A stretch of 32,390 bases of DNA from Oligoflexales bacterium. GTDB taxonomy: Bacteria > Bdellovibrionota_B > Oligoflexia > Oligoflexales > Bog-1112. The notes under the pieces were generated by a model. It was not told the origin of the DNA. It was given only the letters and a program-made list of their open reading frames with translations, and did no database searches. Shown here piece after piece: positions 25,311 to 32,390 of the stretch (the first letter of the stretch is position 1; each line of letters starts with the position of its first letter). The position numbers were made by a program, and so were the translations under genes. Location: the NCBI GenBank assembly GCA_017985985.1, contig JAGNWK010000026.1:1-32390 (forward strand), in the 5' to 3' direction.

Positions 25311-25908
25311 CTCTTGAAGAAAGAAACTACTCTCCCAGTCGCTGATAAGCACTTAAATCGATAGCTCAAGCCTTCAGAAGAAAATCGGGTCTGGGCTAGC
25401 GATATCACTTATGTTCTTACTAAGGAAGGTTGGCTCTATGTGGCTGTTGTTATGGACCTGTTTTCTCGAAAAATTGTGGGCTGGTCAATGCAAGACAACA
25501 TGCGCACAGATCTCGTTTGTAGTGCGCTCAAAGGCGCTCTAGGACGTCGGAAGCCCCTACCTGGTCTTATCCATCATTCTGACCGTGGAGTGCAGTATGC
25601 TAGCCGCCATTGTCAAGATATTCTTAGGGAAAACAAAATGATTTGCAGTATGAGCCGGAAAGGAGATTGTTTCGACAATGCAGTTGTTGAAAGTTTTTTC
25701 GGATCTCTAAAAAACGAACTGATCTACCTCACACACTTTGAGACTCGGATTGAAGCTAAGCAGCAGATCTTTGATCTACATTGAGGTGTTTTACAATCGT
25801 CAGAGGATTCACTCGACGCTTGGCTACGTGAGCCCAGCAAGCTTTGAAGAGAAAAAATTTGTCGCCCAGCCGTGTATCTATATTTTTTGGTTAACATCAA
25901 CTATGTGA
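25311..25908 (+). pseudogene. IS3-family transposase (OrfB) remnant
   Basis: The sequence encodes the DDE catalytic core of an IS3-type OrfB: LPVADKHLNR, then VWASDITYV (first Asp), LIHHSDRGVQYAS (second Asp), NAVVESFFGSLKNEL (Glu) and, in another frame, FYNRQRIHSTLGYVSPASFEEK. It is dead by three criteria: the 5' part and OrfA are missing, an in-frame TAG interrupts it at 25362-25364, and one extra base near 25776 shifts the last 40 codons. The longest open piece is 25440-25784. Clear terminal inverted repeats were not found. It sits beside tRNA-Arg. Confidence 0.85.
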
Positions 25909-25938
25909 AAGCCTTCTTAGAAGGCACTGAAAAACGTG

Positions 25939-26015
25939 TGGCGCACTCGGAAGGACTCAAACCTCCGACCCTCGCGTTCGAAGCGCGATGCTCTATTCAC
26001 CTGAGCTACGAGTGC
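25939..26015 (-). tRNA. tRNA-Arg (anticodon UCG), CCA encoded
   Basis: On the minus strand a full cloverleaf can be drawn. The acceptor GCACTCG pairs perfectly with CGAGTGC. The D-arm is GCTC..GAGC and the anticodon stem is TCGCG/CGCGA around loop CTTCGAA (anticodon TCG). The T-arm is GGAGG-TTTGAGT-CCTTC, with one G-U pair. The discriminator is G, followed by encoded CCA. It reads CGA and probably other CGN arginine codons. It lies between an IS3 remnant and a long palindrome. A TTGACT is present upstream, but no convincing -10. Confidence 0.95.
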
Positions 26016-26056
26016 ATGAAGGAGAGGCTTATCAATCCATGGTGTAAAAGTCAAGT

Positions 26057-26103
26057 CAAATGGGGTCAGCCCCCTTTTGTAAAAAGGGGGCTGACCCCAT
26101 TTG
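26057..26103. repeat. Perfect 22-bp-stem palindrome with 3-base loop
   Basis: CAAATGGGGTCAGCCCCC and four T form one arm, which pairs completely with 26082-26103. It lies directly after the dppC-type stop codon on the minus strand, so it may serve as its 3'-end hairpin, but no U-tract follows. The TGGGGTCAGCCCCC motif resembles palindromes associated with REP-type transposases. That association is from general knowledge, not shown here. Confidence 0.85.
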
Positions 26104-26952
26104 CTATCGGTTGCGTGGGTCGGAGAGATCTCTGAGGGCGTCACCGATAAAGTTAAAAGCTAGCACCAAGGTAAAGATGGCAAGGCCAGGAAAAATGCTC
26201 AAGTGAGGAGCTTCTGATAGAACACTTTTTCCCTGATTAAGGAGAGCTCCCCAAGAATCGGTCTCTATCGATGTTCCGAAGCCCAGGAAACTTAGTCCCG
26301 CTTCCATCAAAATCACACCAGAGATCGAAAATGTGCTGTGTACAAGAAGGGGGCTGAGCAGTGAGGGAAGGATGTGACGGAAAAGTGTTCTTAGGGGGCT
26401 CGCTCCGAGAGCCTTTGACGCAAGGATAAATTCTCGATGCTTGAGGCTTAGAACTTGTCCGCGGACAAGACGAGCTGTGGAGGTCCATCCTGTTGCCACC
26501 ATCGATAAAACGATGTTCTGCAAACTGGGCCCCATGAGAGCAGTGAGAGACATAGCGAGAAGTAGGCCAGGAAAAGCCATCATGATGTCCACTACCCTCA
26601 TGATCAAACTGTCGATTTTTGACCCAAAAAAGCCAGAGACCAGCCCTGCAAGAATTCCTATAGTTGAAGAAAGTAGTACCGTTAAGAAAGCAATCAGAAG
26701 AGAGACACGTGCTCCGTACAGCATGGAGGATAGAAGGTCTTTTCCATAAAGATCACAGCCGAGGGGATGATCTCGACTCGGTGTGAGGAGTCTTAAACTA
26801 AGATCGGCAGAATGGGCAGGGTCTTCAAAGAGGAAAGGACCAACAAGCGCGGCACTGAGAGTAAAAATCAGTACAATAAGCCCACAGATCATTCTGGGGT
26901 CTTTTCTGAGGGCAGAATTTAGCTTAGATCTTTTTGTCATTGTATCATTCAT
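26104..26952 (-). CDS. DppC/OppC-type peptide ABC transporter permease
   Basis: The product (about 282 residues from ATG 26952) is the second permease of a dipeptide/oligopeptide/nickel importer. It has the OppC N-terminal segment after RKDPRMICGLIVLI, then PLGCDLYGKDLLSSMLYGARVSL and MMAFPGLLLAMSLTALMGPSLQN. The EAA coupling loop for the ATPase is FILASKALGASPLRTLFRHILPSLL. The C-terminus reads EAGLSFLGFGTSIETDSWGALLN and NFIGDALRDLSDPRNR. Six membrane segments are expected. It overlaps the DppB-type gene by 8 bp; other starts are TTG 26973 and ATG 26940. No ATPase or binding-protein gene adjoins it in the window. Confidence 0.92.
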   Translation of the reverse strand: MNDTMTKRSKLNSALRKDPRMICGLIVLIFTLSAALVGPFLFEDPAHSADLSLRLLTPSRDHPLGCDLYGKDLLSSMLYGARVSLLIAFLTVLLSSTIGILAGLVSGFFGSKIDSLIMRVVDIMMAFPGLLLAMSLTALMGPSLQNIVLSMVATGWTSTARLVRGQVLSLKHREFILASKALGASPLRTLFRHILPSLLSPLLVHSTFSISGVILMEAGLSFLGFGTSIETDSWGALLNQGKSVLSEAPHLSIFPGLAIFTLVLAFNFIGDALRDLSDPRNR

Positions 26953-27868
26953 CCCAGCTGATTCGCGGATCAAAGGCTCGGTAGGCCAGGTCTGTGAGCA
27001 GGTTTACGATCAGATAGCTCATAGAGAAAACAAGGACACAGCCTTGAACCAGTGGATAGTCACGATTACCTAATCCATCGAGAATCAGAGTACCCAGGCC
27101 GGGCCAGTCAAAAATTTTCTCCGTCACGACAGCTCCCGTCAAAAGCACACCAAACTGCAGACCGACGATGGTGACCAGGGGTAGTGCCGCATTTCTTAGC
27201 ACATGCTTAAGGAGCACAGAACTTTCTCGGGCTCCCTTAGCGCGGGCTGTTCGAACGTAGTCCTCTTTCATAGTGTCAAGTACCGAGTTGCGAGTCATTC
27301 GACTGAGAATCGCTGCTAGAGCTGTGCCGAGAGTTATAGATGGCAAGATATAAGAGCTCAGGTCGGTTCGCTCCGAGACAGGGAGCCAGCCTAAGTAAAT
27401 AGAAAACAGTAAAATCAGCATCGGTCCTAGCCAGAAGTGGGGAATGGCTACTCCACTGAGGGCGAAGCCCATGGCCACGTAGTCGAGAGGCTTATTTTTG
27501 TTGAGTGCGCTCAGAATCCCAAGAGGTAGGCTGATCAAAATCGCTATGATTAAGGAACAGACAGCTAGTTCGAGGGTTGCAGGCATTCTTTCTAGGATCA
27601 GTTCGGCCACGGGGCGGTTGTAGATCAGGGAGCGGCCGAGATCTCCGTGCAAGAGGCGAGCGATATAGTGATACAGCTGGAACAGGGCAGGTTGATCGAG
27701 ACCAAGTTGTTTGCGGAGTGCATCTTTCTCCTCCGCTCCTGCGTAATCACCTAGCAGTGTGTCGAGGGGATCCCCTGGCACAGCGTGGATCAGCAGGCAA
27801 ACGACAGTGATGACGCCCAAGGCAACAGGGATCAAGGCTAATATGCGTTTGCAAATAAGTTTGAACAT
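26945..27868 (-). CDS. DppB/OppB-type peptide ABC transporter permease
   Basis: The 307-residue inner-membrane protein matches the DppB family throughout: N-terminal MFKLICKRILALIPVALGVITVVCLLIHAVPGDP, LHGDLGRSLIYNRPVAELILERMPATLELA and SGVAIPHFWLGPMLILLF. The EAA loop is DYVRTARAKGARESSVLLKHVLRNAALPLV, followed by VVTEKIFDWPGLGTLILDGLGNRDYPLVQG. With the DppC-type partner it forms the heterodimeric membrane channel for peptide import. It starts 4 bp after the stop of the phosphopantetheinyl transferase gene, without a visible Shine-Dalgarno, so coupled translation is likely. The substrate cannot be assigned. Confidence 0.93.
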   Translation of the reverse strand: MFKLICKRILALIPVALGVITVVCLLIHAVPGDPLDTLLGDYAGAEEKDALRKQLGLDQPALFQLYHYIARLLHGDLGRSLIYNRPVAELILERMPATLELAVCSLIIAILISLPLGILSALNKNKPLDYVAMGFALSGVAIPHFWLGPMLILLFSIYLGWLPVSERTDLSSYILPSITLGTALAAILSRMTRNSVLDTMKEDYVRTARAKGARESSVLLKHVLRNAALPLVTIVGLQFGVLLTGAVVTEKIFDWPGLGTLILDGLGNRDYPLVQGCVLVFSMSYLIVNLLTDLAYRAFDPRISWDE

Positions 27869-27872
27869 GTGA

Positions 27873-28739
27873 TCATTCTATCAAAAGAGAACAAAGCAGG
27901 TAAGGTATAGAGCTCAACTCAATCCAGTCATAGTGCGCTTTAAAAATATGCCCTGCTGGGAAGGCTAAAGTTAGATCTTTTTTAAGGACGAGCTTTGCTT
28001 CTCGTGAACTATCATCCCATTGAGCAAGATAAGCATCTTGGAAGCCAAACCAAACGCGAGTTGTCGGGAATAGGGATTTGAAAAGCGCTTCTTTAAGAGA
28101 GAATATGAGGGTGAGAGCTGTTTTCTCAGCTGTAGATGGCCTAGCTCGGAGCGATTCTTCAGGCCTAGCTCCAACCTGTCTAAGTATTCCGATTTCGTCA
28201 TTGTGAGGAGCCGTAGGTGACGAAGCAATCTTGCCTTTACACGGAGATTGCTTCGCTGCGCTCGCAATGACGAGGCTCTGCGATGAATACTTGGACAGGT
28301 TGGCTCGGAGCAAAGTCAGGTCTTCAGGTGTACAAATTGCTTTTTCTACTTTTTCGGGAAACAATGTGGGATCTTCTATATCTATTCCAAGACCTATAGC
28401 CTGCCCACGTGCTGTGACACAGGTGACGACATCCCCACGTTTATGGGAGATGGATCCGAGAATATGATTTGGCCACAGAGGGTCGTTGCCCTTGGATCTT
28501 CTCCCTATGGTGGGAAGACCTGGAGAGAGGATGTGGGCAAGGAGTCTGCCTTTTAAGAATTCGGTCCTACGGAGTTCGTTCTGGATCTCTTGCCCCAGGT
28601 CCCACTCTTGCTGTGGGGCAATGGAAAGGAAATCTTCTCGTTCTAGAGGGGTAGATCGGTCCATGCTGCCAAATTCCAGCCCTCTAGATGTATAGATTCT
28701 CCAGCGGAGCTTATGGAACGTGTGCTCACTGTATTCCAC
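27873..28739 (-). CDS. 4'-phosphopantetheinyl transferase with in-frame repeat insertion
   Basis: The enzyme transfers 4'-phosphopantetheine from CoA to carrier proteins of fatty acid, polyketide or nonribosomal synthesis. The 288-residue product shows the Sfp/EntD-type signatures LGSISHKRGDVV, GLGIDIED (116-123, with the Mg-binding Asp/Glu) and FSLKEALFKS (Lys-Glu-Ala near 226-228). Between them, residues 147-199 are encoded by a palindromic repeat (SLVIASAAKQSPCKGK, APHNDEIGI). Without these 53 residues the motif spacing is normal and LLRA would join RPSTAEK. The start is GTG 28739, 14 bp inside orn. Whether the enzyme is still active is open, since the insertion falls between the two metal/CoA motifs. 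Confidence 0.85.
   Translation of the reverse strand: MEYSEHTFHKLRWRIYTSRGLEFGSMDRSTPLEREDFLSIAPQQEWDLGQEIQNELRRTEFLKGRLLAHILSPGLPTIGRRSKGNDPLWPNHILGSISHKRGDVVTCVTARGQAIGLGIDIEDPTLFPEKVEKAICTPEDLTLLRANLSKYSSQSLVIASAAKQSPCKGKIASSPTAPHNDEIGILRQVGARPEESLRARPSTAEKTALTLIFSLKEALFKSLFPTTRVWFGFQDAYLAQWDDSSREAKLVLKKDLTLAFPAGHIFKAHYDWIELSSIPYLLCSLLIE
28144..28311. repeat. Nested palindromic repeat inserted inside the phosphopantetheinyl transferase gene
   Basis: The insertion lies between two copies of GCTCGGAGC (28144-28152 and 28303-28311), 159 bp apart. Outer arms CCAACCTGTCTAAGTATTC (28171-28189) and GAATACTTGGACAGGTTGG (28285-28303) are inverted with one mismatch. The inner arms run CGTCATTGTGAGGAG..GACGAAGCAATCT (28196-28231) and AGATTGCTTCGCTGC..GCAATGACG (28245-28272). 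The inner part is the widespread CGTCATTGCGAG..GAAGCAATC type of bacterial palindrome. Confidence 0.88.
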
Positions 28740-29298
28740 GGGCCTGTTCTTTTTTGATGAAGATGTGCTCGCGATAAAATTTTAGCTCATGCAGGCTCTC
28801 TAAGATGTCGTCCTGAGCTCGGTGAGCATCTTTTTTCTTGAAGCTGTACTTAGGATACCAGCTTTTGCAGAGAATTTTAATAGAGCTGATGTCAAGCATG
28901 CGGTGATGGAGGTAGGAGTCTACCCGTTTCATATGTTGCATGATAAAGCGTCGATCTTGCCAGATCGTGTTTCCTGCCAAGCAACCTTTTCCTTTGGGAA
29001 AGTATTTTTTGATAAAAGTTAGGAAGATTTCCTCAGCTTCAGCCAGTTGGATGGTAGAGGTGATAGCTTTCTGCCAAAGTCCAGATTGGGTATGATGGTT
29101 CCTGTTCCAGTCATCCATGGAATGGAATAAGTTTGGATCTTGCTGGAGAATAAGGTGTGGCCCCTCGGCGAGCAGATTGAGTTCCTGGTCAGTGACAAGG
29201 GAGGCGACTTCTAAAATCCGGTCTTTCATGGGGTCGAGTCCCGTCATCTCTAAATCGAGCCACAAAATGGGTTGCAATTCCTCTGCATGTTCGTTCAC
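28726..29298 (-). CDS. orn: Oligoribonuclease
   Basis: Orn is a DEDDh 3'-5' exonuclease that clears 2-5 nt RNAs, including pGpG from c-di-GMP breakdown. The 190-residue product has ILWLDLEMTGLDPMKDRILEVA (Exo I: Asp and Glu), AGNTIWQDRRFIMQHM (Exo II), HHRMLDISSIKILCKSWYP and HRAQDDILESLHELKFYR (Exo III, with the catalytic His and Asp). The length is that of the family (about 180). The start is GTG 29298: GGAG lies seven bases upstream and no ATG is available. It leads the minus-strand set orn, phosphopantetheinyl transferase, dppB-like and dppC-like. The link to c-di-GMP turnover matches the PilZ protein elsewhere in the window. Confidence 0.95.
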   Translation of the reverse strand: MNEHAEELQPILWLDLEMTGLDPMKDRILEVASLVTDQELNLLAEGPHLILQQDPNLFHSMDDWNRNHHTQSGLWQKAITSTIQLAEAEEIFLTFIKKYFPKGKGCLAGNTIWQDRRFIMQHMKRVDSYLHHRMLDISSIKILCKSWYPKYSFKKKDAHRAQDDILESLHELKFYREHIFIKKEQARGIQ

Positions 29299-29484
29299 AA
29301 TAAGGCTCCTGTGTAATGGTTCAATGATTTGGTTTAAGTATGTTCTTGTAATATCGCGCTGGGTCGAACCAACGTTTATGCTGCTTAGTTTTTAAGGGCA
29401 ATAGAACAGATAGTTCGCTCTTCGATCTAGCAGCGATTGTTATGAGAACTTGCGTTTTACAAGCTCACTACTCATGGAGTACTC

Positions 29485-30624
29485 ATGAAAATCATAGGTA
29501 GAAAGTCGTGCTTCATCTCTGGTCTTTTGCTGTCTTTACAGCTTGTTCTGCCAGGGGTCTCATCAGCAGAAAGTAAAGCGAAGGCGCCAACCCCGACCCC
29601 CCCTTCTACAGAGGTCGCCGGCAATGCCACCGTGGGAGCCGCTTTTAAAGTCTACGGTTCAACAAAATCCTATGCTGACATCATGAAGGAAGACCCGTCA
29701 ACTTTTTTTGACATCGAGAAGAGAAAGTACGATCTCATTGAGGAAATGGCAAAGGAATCTTTCCTAAAAAAATATTGGGAGAATTTAGGGAAGGAGCAAA
29801 AAATATCCGCTGAGAAGGCAGAAGAGAAATATTTGCAGGGGAAGGTGAAGACTCAAGAAAGTGAAGTCAAGGAGACTTTGGAGAGATTTAAGACCCACCC
29901 CCAGCTGAGTAAACTGCCGAAAGATGAACAAGAGAAGCAGGTCCGCGAGTATTTGAGAGAGAGGGATAAGAAGGCTCTTCTCGACGCCATCGTGGAGCAA
30001 GGCTTTAAGTCTGGCGATGTCCAAGTTCTTTATCCTAAGCCTCAGGAACCTCTTTACTCTCTGACAGTATCTTCGACAACAGATCATGTCCGCTATGGAC
30101 CTGCGGAAACAGATACGAAGCCGATGGGTTGTGCAGGCGAGGCCTGTCAGGTGACGGTGGTCGAATATTCGGAGTACCAGTGCCCGTTCTGTTCTCGAGT
30201 CCTTGATGATACAAAGAAAATTCTTGAAAGTTATAAGGGCAAAATTCGTTGGATTGTTCGCGACTTCCCTCTCGACTTCCATCCGCGAGCCATCCCCGCT
30301 GCAATTGCAGCAAAGTGTTCATCATTCCAGGGAAAATACTGGGAAATGTACTATAAATTGTTTTCTGATCAAAAAAATCTGAATGACTCTGATTTTGAAA
30401 AACATGCGAGTCAGATTAAGTTGAACATGGCTGACTTCAAGAAGTGTTACGCCCAGCCTGACAAGGCTAAGAAAATTATACAGGCTAACTTTGAGTCTGG
30501 CCGTAAGCTTGGCGTATCTGGTACACCTGCATTTTTCATCAATGGTCGTAAGTTTGCTGGGGCCTTACCCTACAGTGAGTTTAAGAAGGTGATTGATGAG
30601 GAATTGGTAAAAACCAAAAGTTGA
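29485..30624 (+). CDS. DsbA-family exported thioredoxin-fold protein with helical N-terminal extension
   Basis: The 379-residue protein has a signal peptide (cleavage after SSA near residue 28). A Pro/Thr-rich linker and a long Lys/Glu-rich helical region follow (about 55-170: KRKYDLIEEMAKESFLKKYW, QEKQVREYLRERDKKALLDAI). That region recalls the SurA-like N-terminus seen in some periplasmic folding factors. From about residue 205 comes a DsbA/Thioredoxin_4 domain with active site YSEYQCPFCSRV (CPFC), IRWIVRDFPLDFHP and the cis-Pro loop VSGTPAFFINGRKFAG. An extra pair GCAGEACQ lies just before it. It probably forms or isomerises disulfides in the periplasm. GGAG six bases before the ATG supports the start. 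Confidence 0.88.
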   Translation: MKIIGRKSCFISGLLLSLQLVLPGVSSAESKAKAPTPTPPSTEVAGNATVGAAFKVYGSTKSYADIMKEDPSTFFDIEKRKYDLIEEMAKESFLKKYWENLGKEQKISAEKAEEKYLQGKVKTQESEVKETLERFKTHPQLSKLPKDEQEKQVREYLRERDKKALLDAIVEQGFKSGDVQVLYPKPQEPLYSLTVSSTTDHVRYGPAETDTKPMGCAGEACQVTVVEYSEYQCPFCSRVLDDTKKILESYKGKIRWIVRDFPLDFHPRAIPAAIAAKCSSFQGKYWEMYYKLFSDQKNLNDSDFEKHASQIKLNMADFKKCYAQPDKAKKIIQANFESGRKLGVSGTPAFFINGRKFAGALPYSEFKKVIDEELVKTKS

Positions 30625-30632
30625 AAACCTTT

Positions 30633-30713
30633 CTAGGGGAAGCCATCTGTGTAGTTCCCCCTAGCCTCCTCCCTCACCAGACACCCCTGACTCTCTTCCT
30701 GAGAAGGGGGTGT
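30633..30713 (+). repeat. Gene-end hairpins after the DsbA-like gene (repeat family 2, copy D)
   Basis: CTAGGGGAA (30633-30641) pairs with TTCCCCCTAG (30655-30664) with one bulge, followed by CCTCCTCCCTCAC, the same block order as the other family 2 copies. A second hairpin pairs ACACCCC (30681-30687) with GGGGTGT (30707-30713). The first starts 8 bp after the stop codon. No T-run follows either, so terminator function is uncertain. Confidence 0.55.
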
Positions 30714-30792
30714 AAGAATTTCCTATTTAGAATCATGAACTTTATCTTTCTTCCGATGAGCCTAACAGACCCGAAACATCTGTGGGGCGCAC

Positions 30793-31986
30793 TTGTACAT
30801 CTATCGACAGAAATTTTTGCAGCTTTTATACTCGCAGCTTTTTATCTGCGTTTTCATGTCTTCCTTTTCCTTTGATGCTGCGTTGGGTGAGTCTCTCTAC
30901 AGTATTGCACCAACCAAAGGTGTTGAGGTAGGTACTGTTGTTGAGTTTACCCCAGCTAAAAAGACCAAACCGCCAGAGAAACCTGTTCTGGCAAGTATTG
31001 TTTTTCGAAGTAAAGATTTTAGCAAAATACCTGTCCAGCCTTATCAAATCTTTCTCGTCGTGAACCCGGCTATGACAGAAGTTTTAGCTGAGGTGGTGGT
31101 GACAGTGGTGGACCCCAAGACGAAGAAAGTCAGGGCTAGAATCGTAAGGGCTGTGAAGGATAAAATTAAATTTTTAAAGAAAAAAATTATTCGCCTGGGC
31201 GACCTACAAAAAAGTGTAGATTCAGGATTAATCTACCGTCAAAATCCAATTTTCAAAGTTCACTACCAGCGCAAAACTCTTCTCTTGCCATCTTTAAATG
31301 TGATGACAGGTTTGGCTCTTGATCAAGAAGCGAAGGCTGCGGGGGTGGTCGTTGAAGTTTTTGCCCCCACGAGTTCTCTGCTCACTTGGATGAATGCTTT
31401 TGGTTTTAGATTGGGCCTTACACAGGTTGAAGATTTTACCCTCAATATTGCTCGAACAGGTTCAAAGGATGTGAGAGAAGCAGATGTTTCAGGTGACAGG
31501 ACGAGTGTTGAACTTTTAATTCGTCCATGGTTCAAAACCTCATTTATAGCAGAGGTCGGTCTCAGTGTTGGGGTAGTCAATCAAGTCAATGATAAAATTG
31601 TTCTTCAAAAAAGTGATAAGTCTGGCGAAGAGGAACTTTCTATGACATCGAGCTATCTTTCTGTCGGTGCAGAACTTGGTTTTAATCCTGTCACCAATGT
31701 TTACTACGGCATTGATTTTAAAATGGAAATGGATCATGAATTTAGGGTAAAAGATCCAGCTGTGACGGAGGAAATCAAGGGCAATTGGCAGACGACAGAA
31801 ACAAGCCTCTGGTGCTCAATGCTTATCCCCATCGGTCGCGGATTTGGGATGAGTTTAAAGTTTGCTTCGACCCTTTTCCAACATGACCTCACAAAAACTC
31901 CAGTCTCAGCAACAGAAGTAGAAGAAGCGTACACGATGCAGGGCTTTGGGACCCAGGTTGAACTCGGATTGAACTACTCCCTTTGA
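30793..31986 (+). CDS. Predicted outer-membrane protein, function unknown
   Basis: The 397-residue frame (TTG 30793) begins with YIYRQKFLQLLYSQLFICVF.SSFSFDAALG, an acceptable signal peptide. Next is a basic region of about 100 residues containing two beta-like stretches (VAEVVVTVVDPKTKKVRARIV-like) and KDKIKFLKKKIIRLGDLQK. The C-terminal 220 residues alternate hydrophobic strands and turns: FRLGLTQVEDFTLNIARTG, TSFIAEVGLSVGVVNQV, YLSVGAELGFNPVTNVYYGIDF and FGTQVELGLNYSL at the end, typical of an 8-12 strand barrel. The start is uncertain: TTG 30793 and ATG 30856 compete. I do not recognise a family. It follows the DsbA-like gene at 168 bp, possibly independently transcribed. Confidence 0.65.
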   Translation: MYIYRQKFLQLLYSQLFICVFMSSFSFDAALGESLYSIAPTKGVEVGTVVEFTPAKKTKPPEKPVLASIVFRSKDFSKIPVQPYQIFLVVNPAMTEVLAEVVVTVVDPKTKKVRARIVRAVKDKIKFLKKKIIRLGDLQKSVDSGLIYRQNPIFKVHYQRKTLLLPSLNVMTGLALDQEAKAAGVVVEVFAPTSSLLTWMNAFGFRLGLTQVEDFTLNIARTGSKDVREADVSGDRTSVELLIRPWFKTSFIAEVGLSVGVVNQVNDKIVLQKSDKSGEEELSMTSSYLSVGAELGFNPVTNVYYGIDFKMEMDHEFRVKDPAVTEEIKGNWQTTETSLWCSMLIPIGRGFGMSLKFASTLFQHDLTKTPVSATEVEEAYTMQGFGTQVELGLNYSL

Positions 31987-32003
31987 TACATATATTTCAT
32001 TGA

Positions 32004-32256
32004 TCACATCTTGTTACCACGATTGTCAAACATGGTGGTAAAAGGGACGTATCCTTTTGCGGGGGGTGGGTTGCCATCGAGTCCGCAGGTGGTATACCCA
32101 GTTACGAAGATGACCTCCCCCAGAGCATCTCCACGATCATCAAACTTAAAGTATTCATCGGTTCGAAGGTCTGTAAGTCCACCACTGCCGACACACTCCA
32201 CGTCCCATTGCTTACTCCATTTTTTCTCGCCCGAACCGCTGTCATACTTGGTATGA
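32004..32256 (-). pseudogene. C-terminal remnant of an exported-type protein
   Basis: On the minus strand about 84 residues with protein-like composition are visible: AHTKYDSGSGEKKWSKQWD, VECVGSGGLTDLRTDEYFKFDDRGDALGEVIFVTGYTTCGLDG, ending TTMFDNRGNKM and TGA. Two cysteines and many Gly/Asp residues suggest an extracytoplasmic protein. The frame runs on to 32336, but beyond about 32256 the plus strand clearly encodes a transposase, so the N-terminal part is lost. The family is not recognised. Confidence 0.5.
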
Positions 32257-32390
32257 GCCTCCTCAAATATTGTGAGGCTCAAGCAAGCTTGGAGCGAGGA
32301 ATATACGGCATGGGATAAAAGGTCTCTCGCTGACAAGGAGTATGTCTACATCTGGGCAGATGGCGTCTACTTCAAAGTACGATTAGAAGG
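32257..32390 (+). pseudogene. IS256 (Mutator)-family transposase, partial, cut by window edge
   Basis: The plus strand reads NIVRLKQAWSEEYTAWDKR, then SLADKEYVYIWADGVYFKVRLE up to the last base. This matches the start of the catalytic domain of IS256/Mutator transposases, where the YVYxWADGVYFxVRLE motif holds the first catalytic Asp. The part normally preceding it is absent: a TGA at 32254-32256 closes the frame and the upstream DNA belongs to another gene. It is therefore 5'-truncated, and its downstream extent lies outside the window. Confidence 0.85.

Noticed and set aside
29785..30282. 165-residue minus-strand frame
   Set aside because: It is antisense to the DsbA-like gene, whose CPFC and cis-Pro motifs are unambiguous.
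30681..30713. Rho-independent terminator after the DsbA-like gene
   Set aside because: The hairpin ACACCCC/GGGGTGT is real but is followed by AAGAATTTCC without a T-run, so I list it only with the repeat.

Overview
The window reads as chromosome of a Gram-negative bacterium with moderate GC, a strong investment in its outer membrane and many short palindromic repeats. Signal peptides, lipoproteins, beta-barrel proteins, a PilZ protein, a sigma-54 activator without a sensor domain and an oligoribonuclease fit a delta-proteobacterial or Bdellovibrionota/Oligoflexia-like lineage. That placement is inference from gene content and is held with low to moderate confidence.

Layout. 1-5500: a 124-bp palindromic element (three copies), an outer-membrane protein on the minus strand, then PilZ protein, lipoprotein, LysM protein, dprA and a CpaF/VirB11-type ATPase. 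5505-8014 (minus): a two-gene polysaccharide unit, a GT4 glycosyltransferase followed by a WcaJ-type sugar-phosphate transferase. 8099-14226: sigma-54 activator, prkA, yeaH-type vWA protein and spoVR, the conserved kinase/vWA/SpoVR stress module with its likely regulator in front. 14441-20649: three envelope genes, namely a FlgT/CsgG-like protein with a barrel, an OmpA-domain protein with its barrel at the C-terminus, and an FN3/NHL-propeller lipoprotein interrupted by an in-frame TAG. A clean terminator follows, then brnQ on the minus strand.

22333-26103 is a decay zone: a tandem AAA+ ATPase gene broken by three frameshifts, an IS3-family transposase remnant, tRNA-Arg(UCG) and a 22-bp perfect palindrome. 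26104-29298 (minus) is a compact set: orn, a 4'-phosphopantetheinyl transferase carrying an in-frame repeat insertion, dppB-like and dppC-like permeases. 29485-31986 holds a DsbA-like exported oxidoreductase and a barrel protein. The right edge has the remains of a secreted protein cut by an IS256-family transposase fragment.

The most distinctive signals are in the repeats. Two short repeat families sit at gene 3' ends, and one supplies the stop codon of two unrelated genes through its inverted repeat. Another repeat brings a Shine-Dalgarno plus GTG start to a downstream gene. A further palindromic insertion adds exactly 53 codons to the phosphopantetheinyl transferase between 9-bp direct repeats. 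I found no CRISPR array, rRNA or replication origin.
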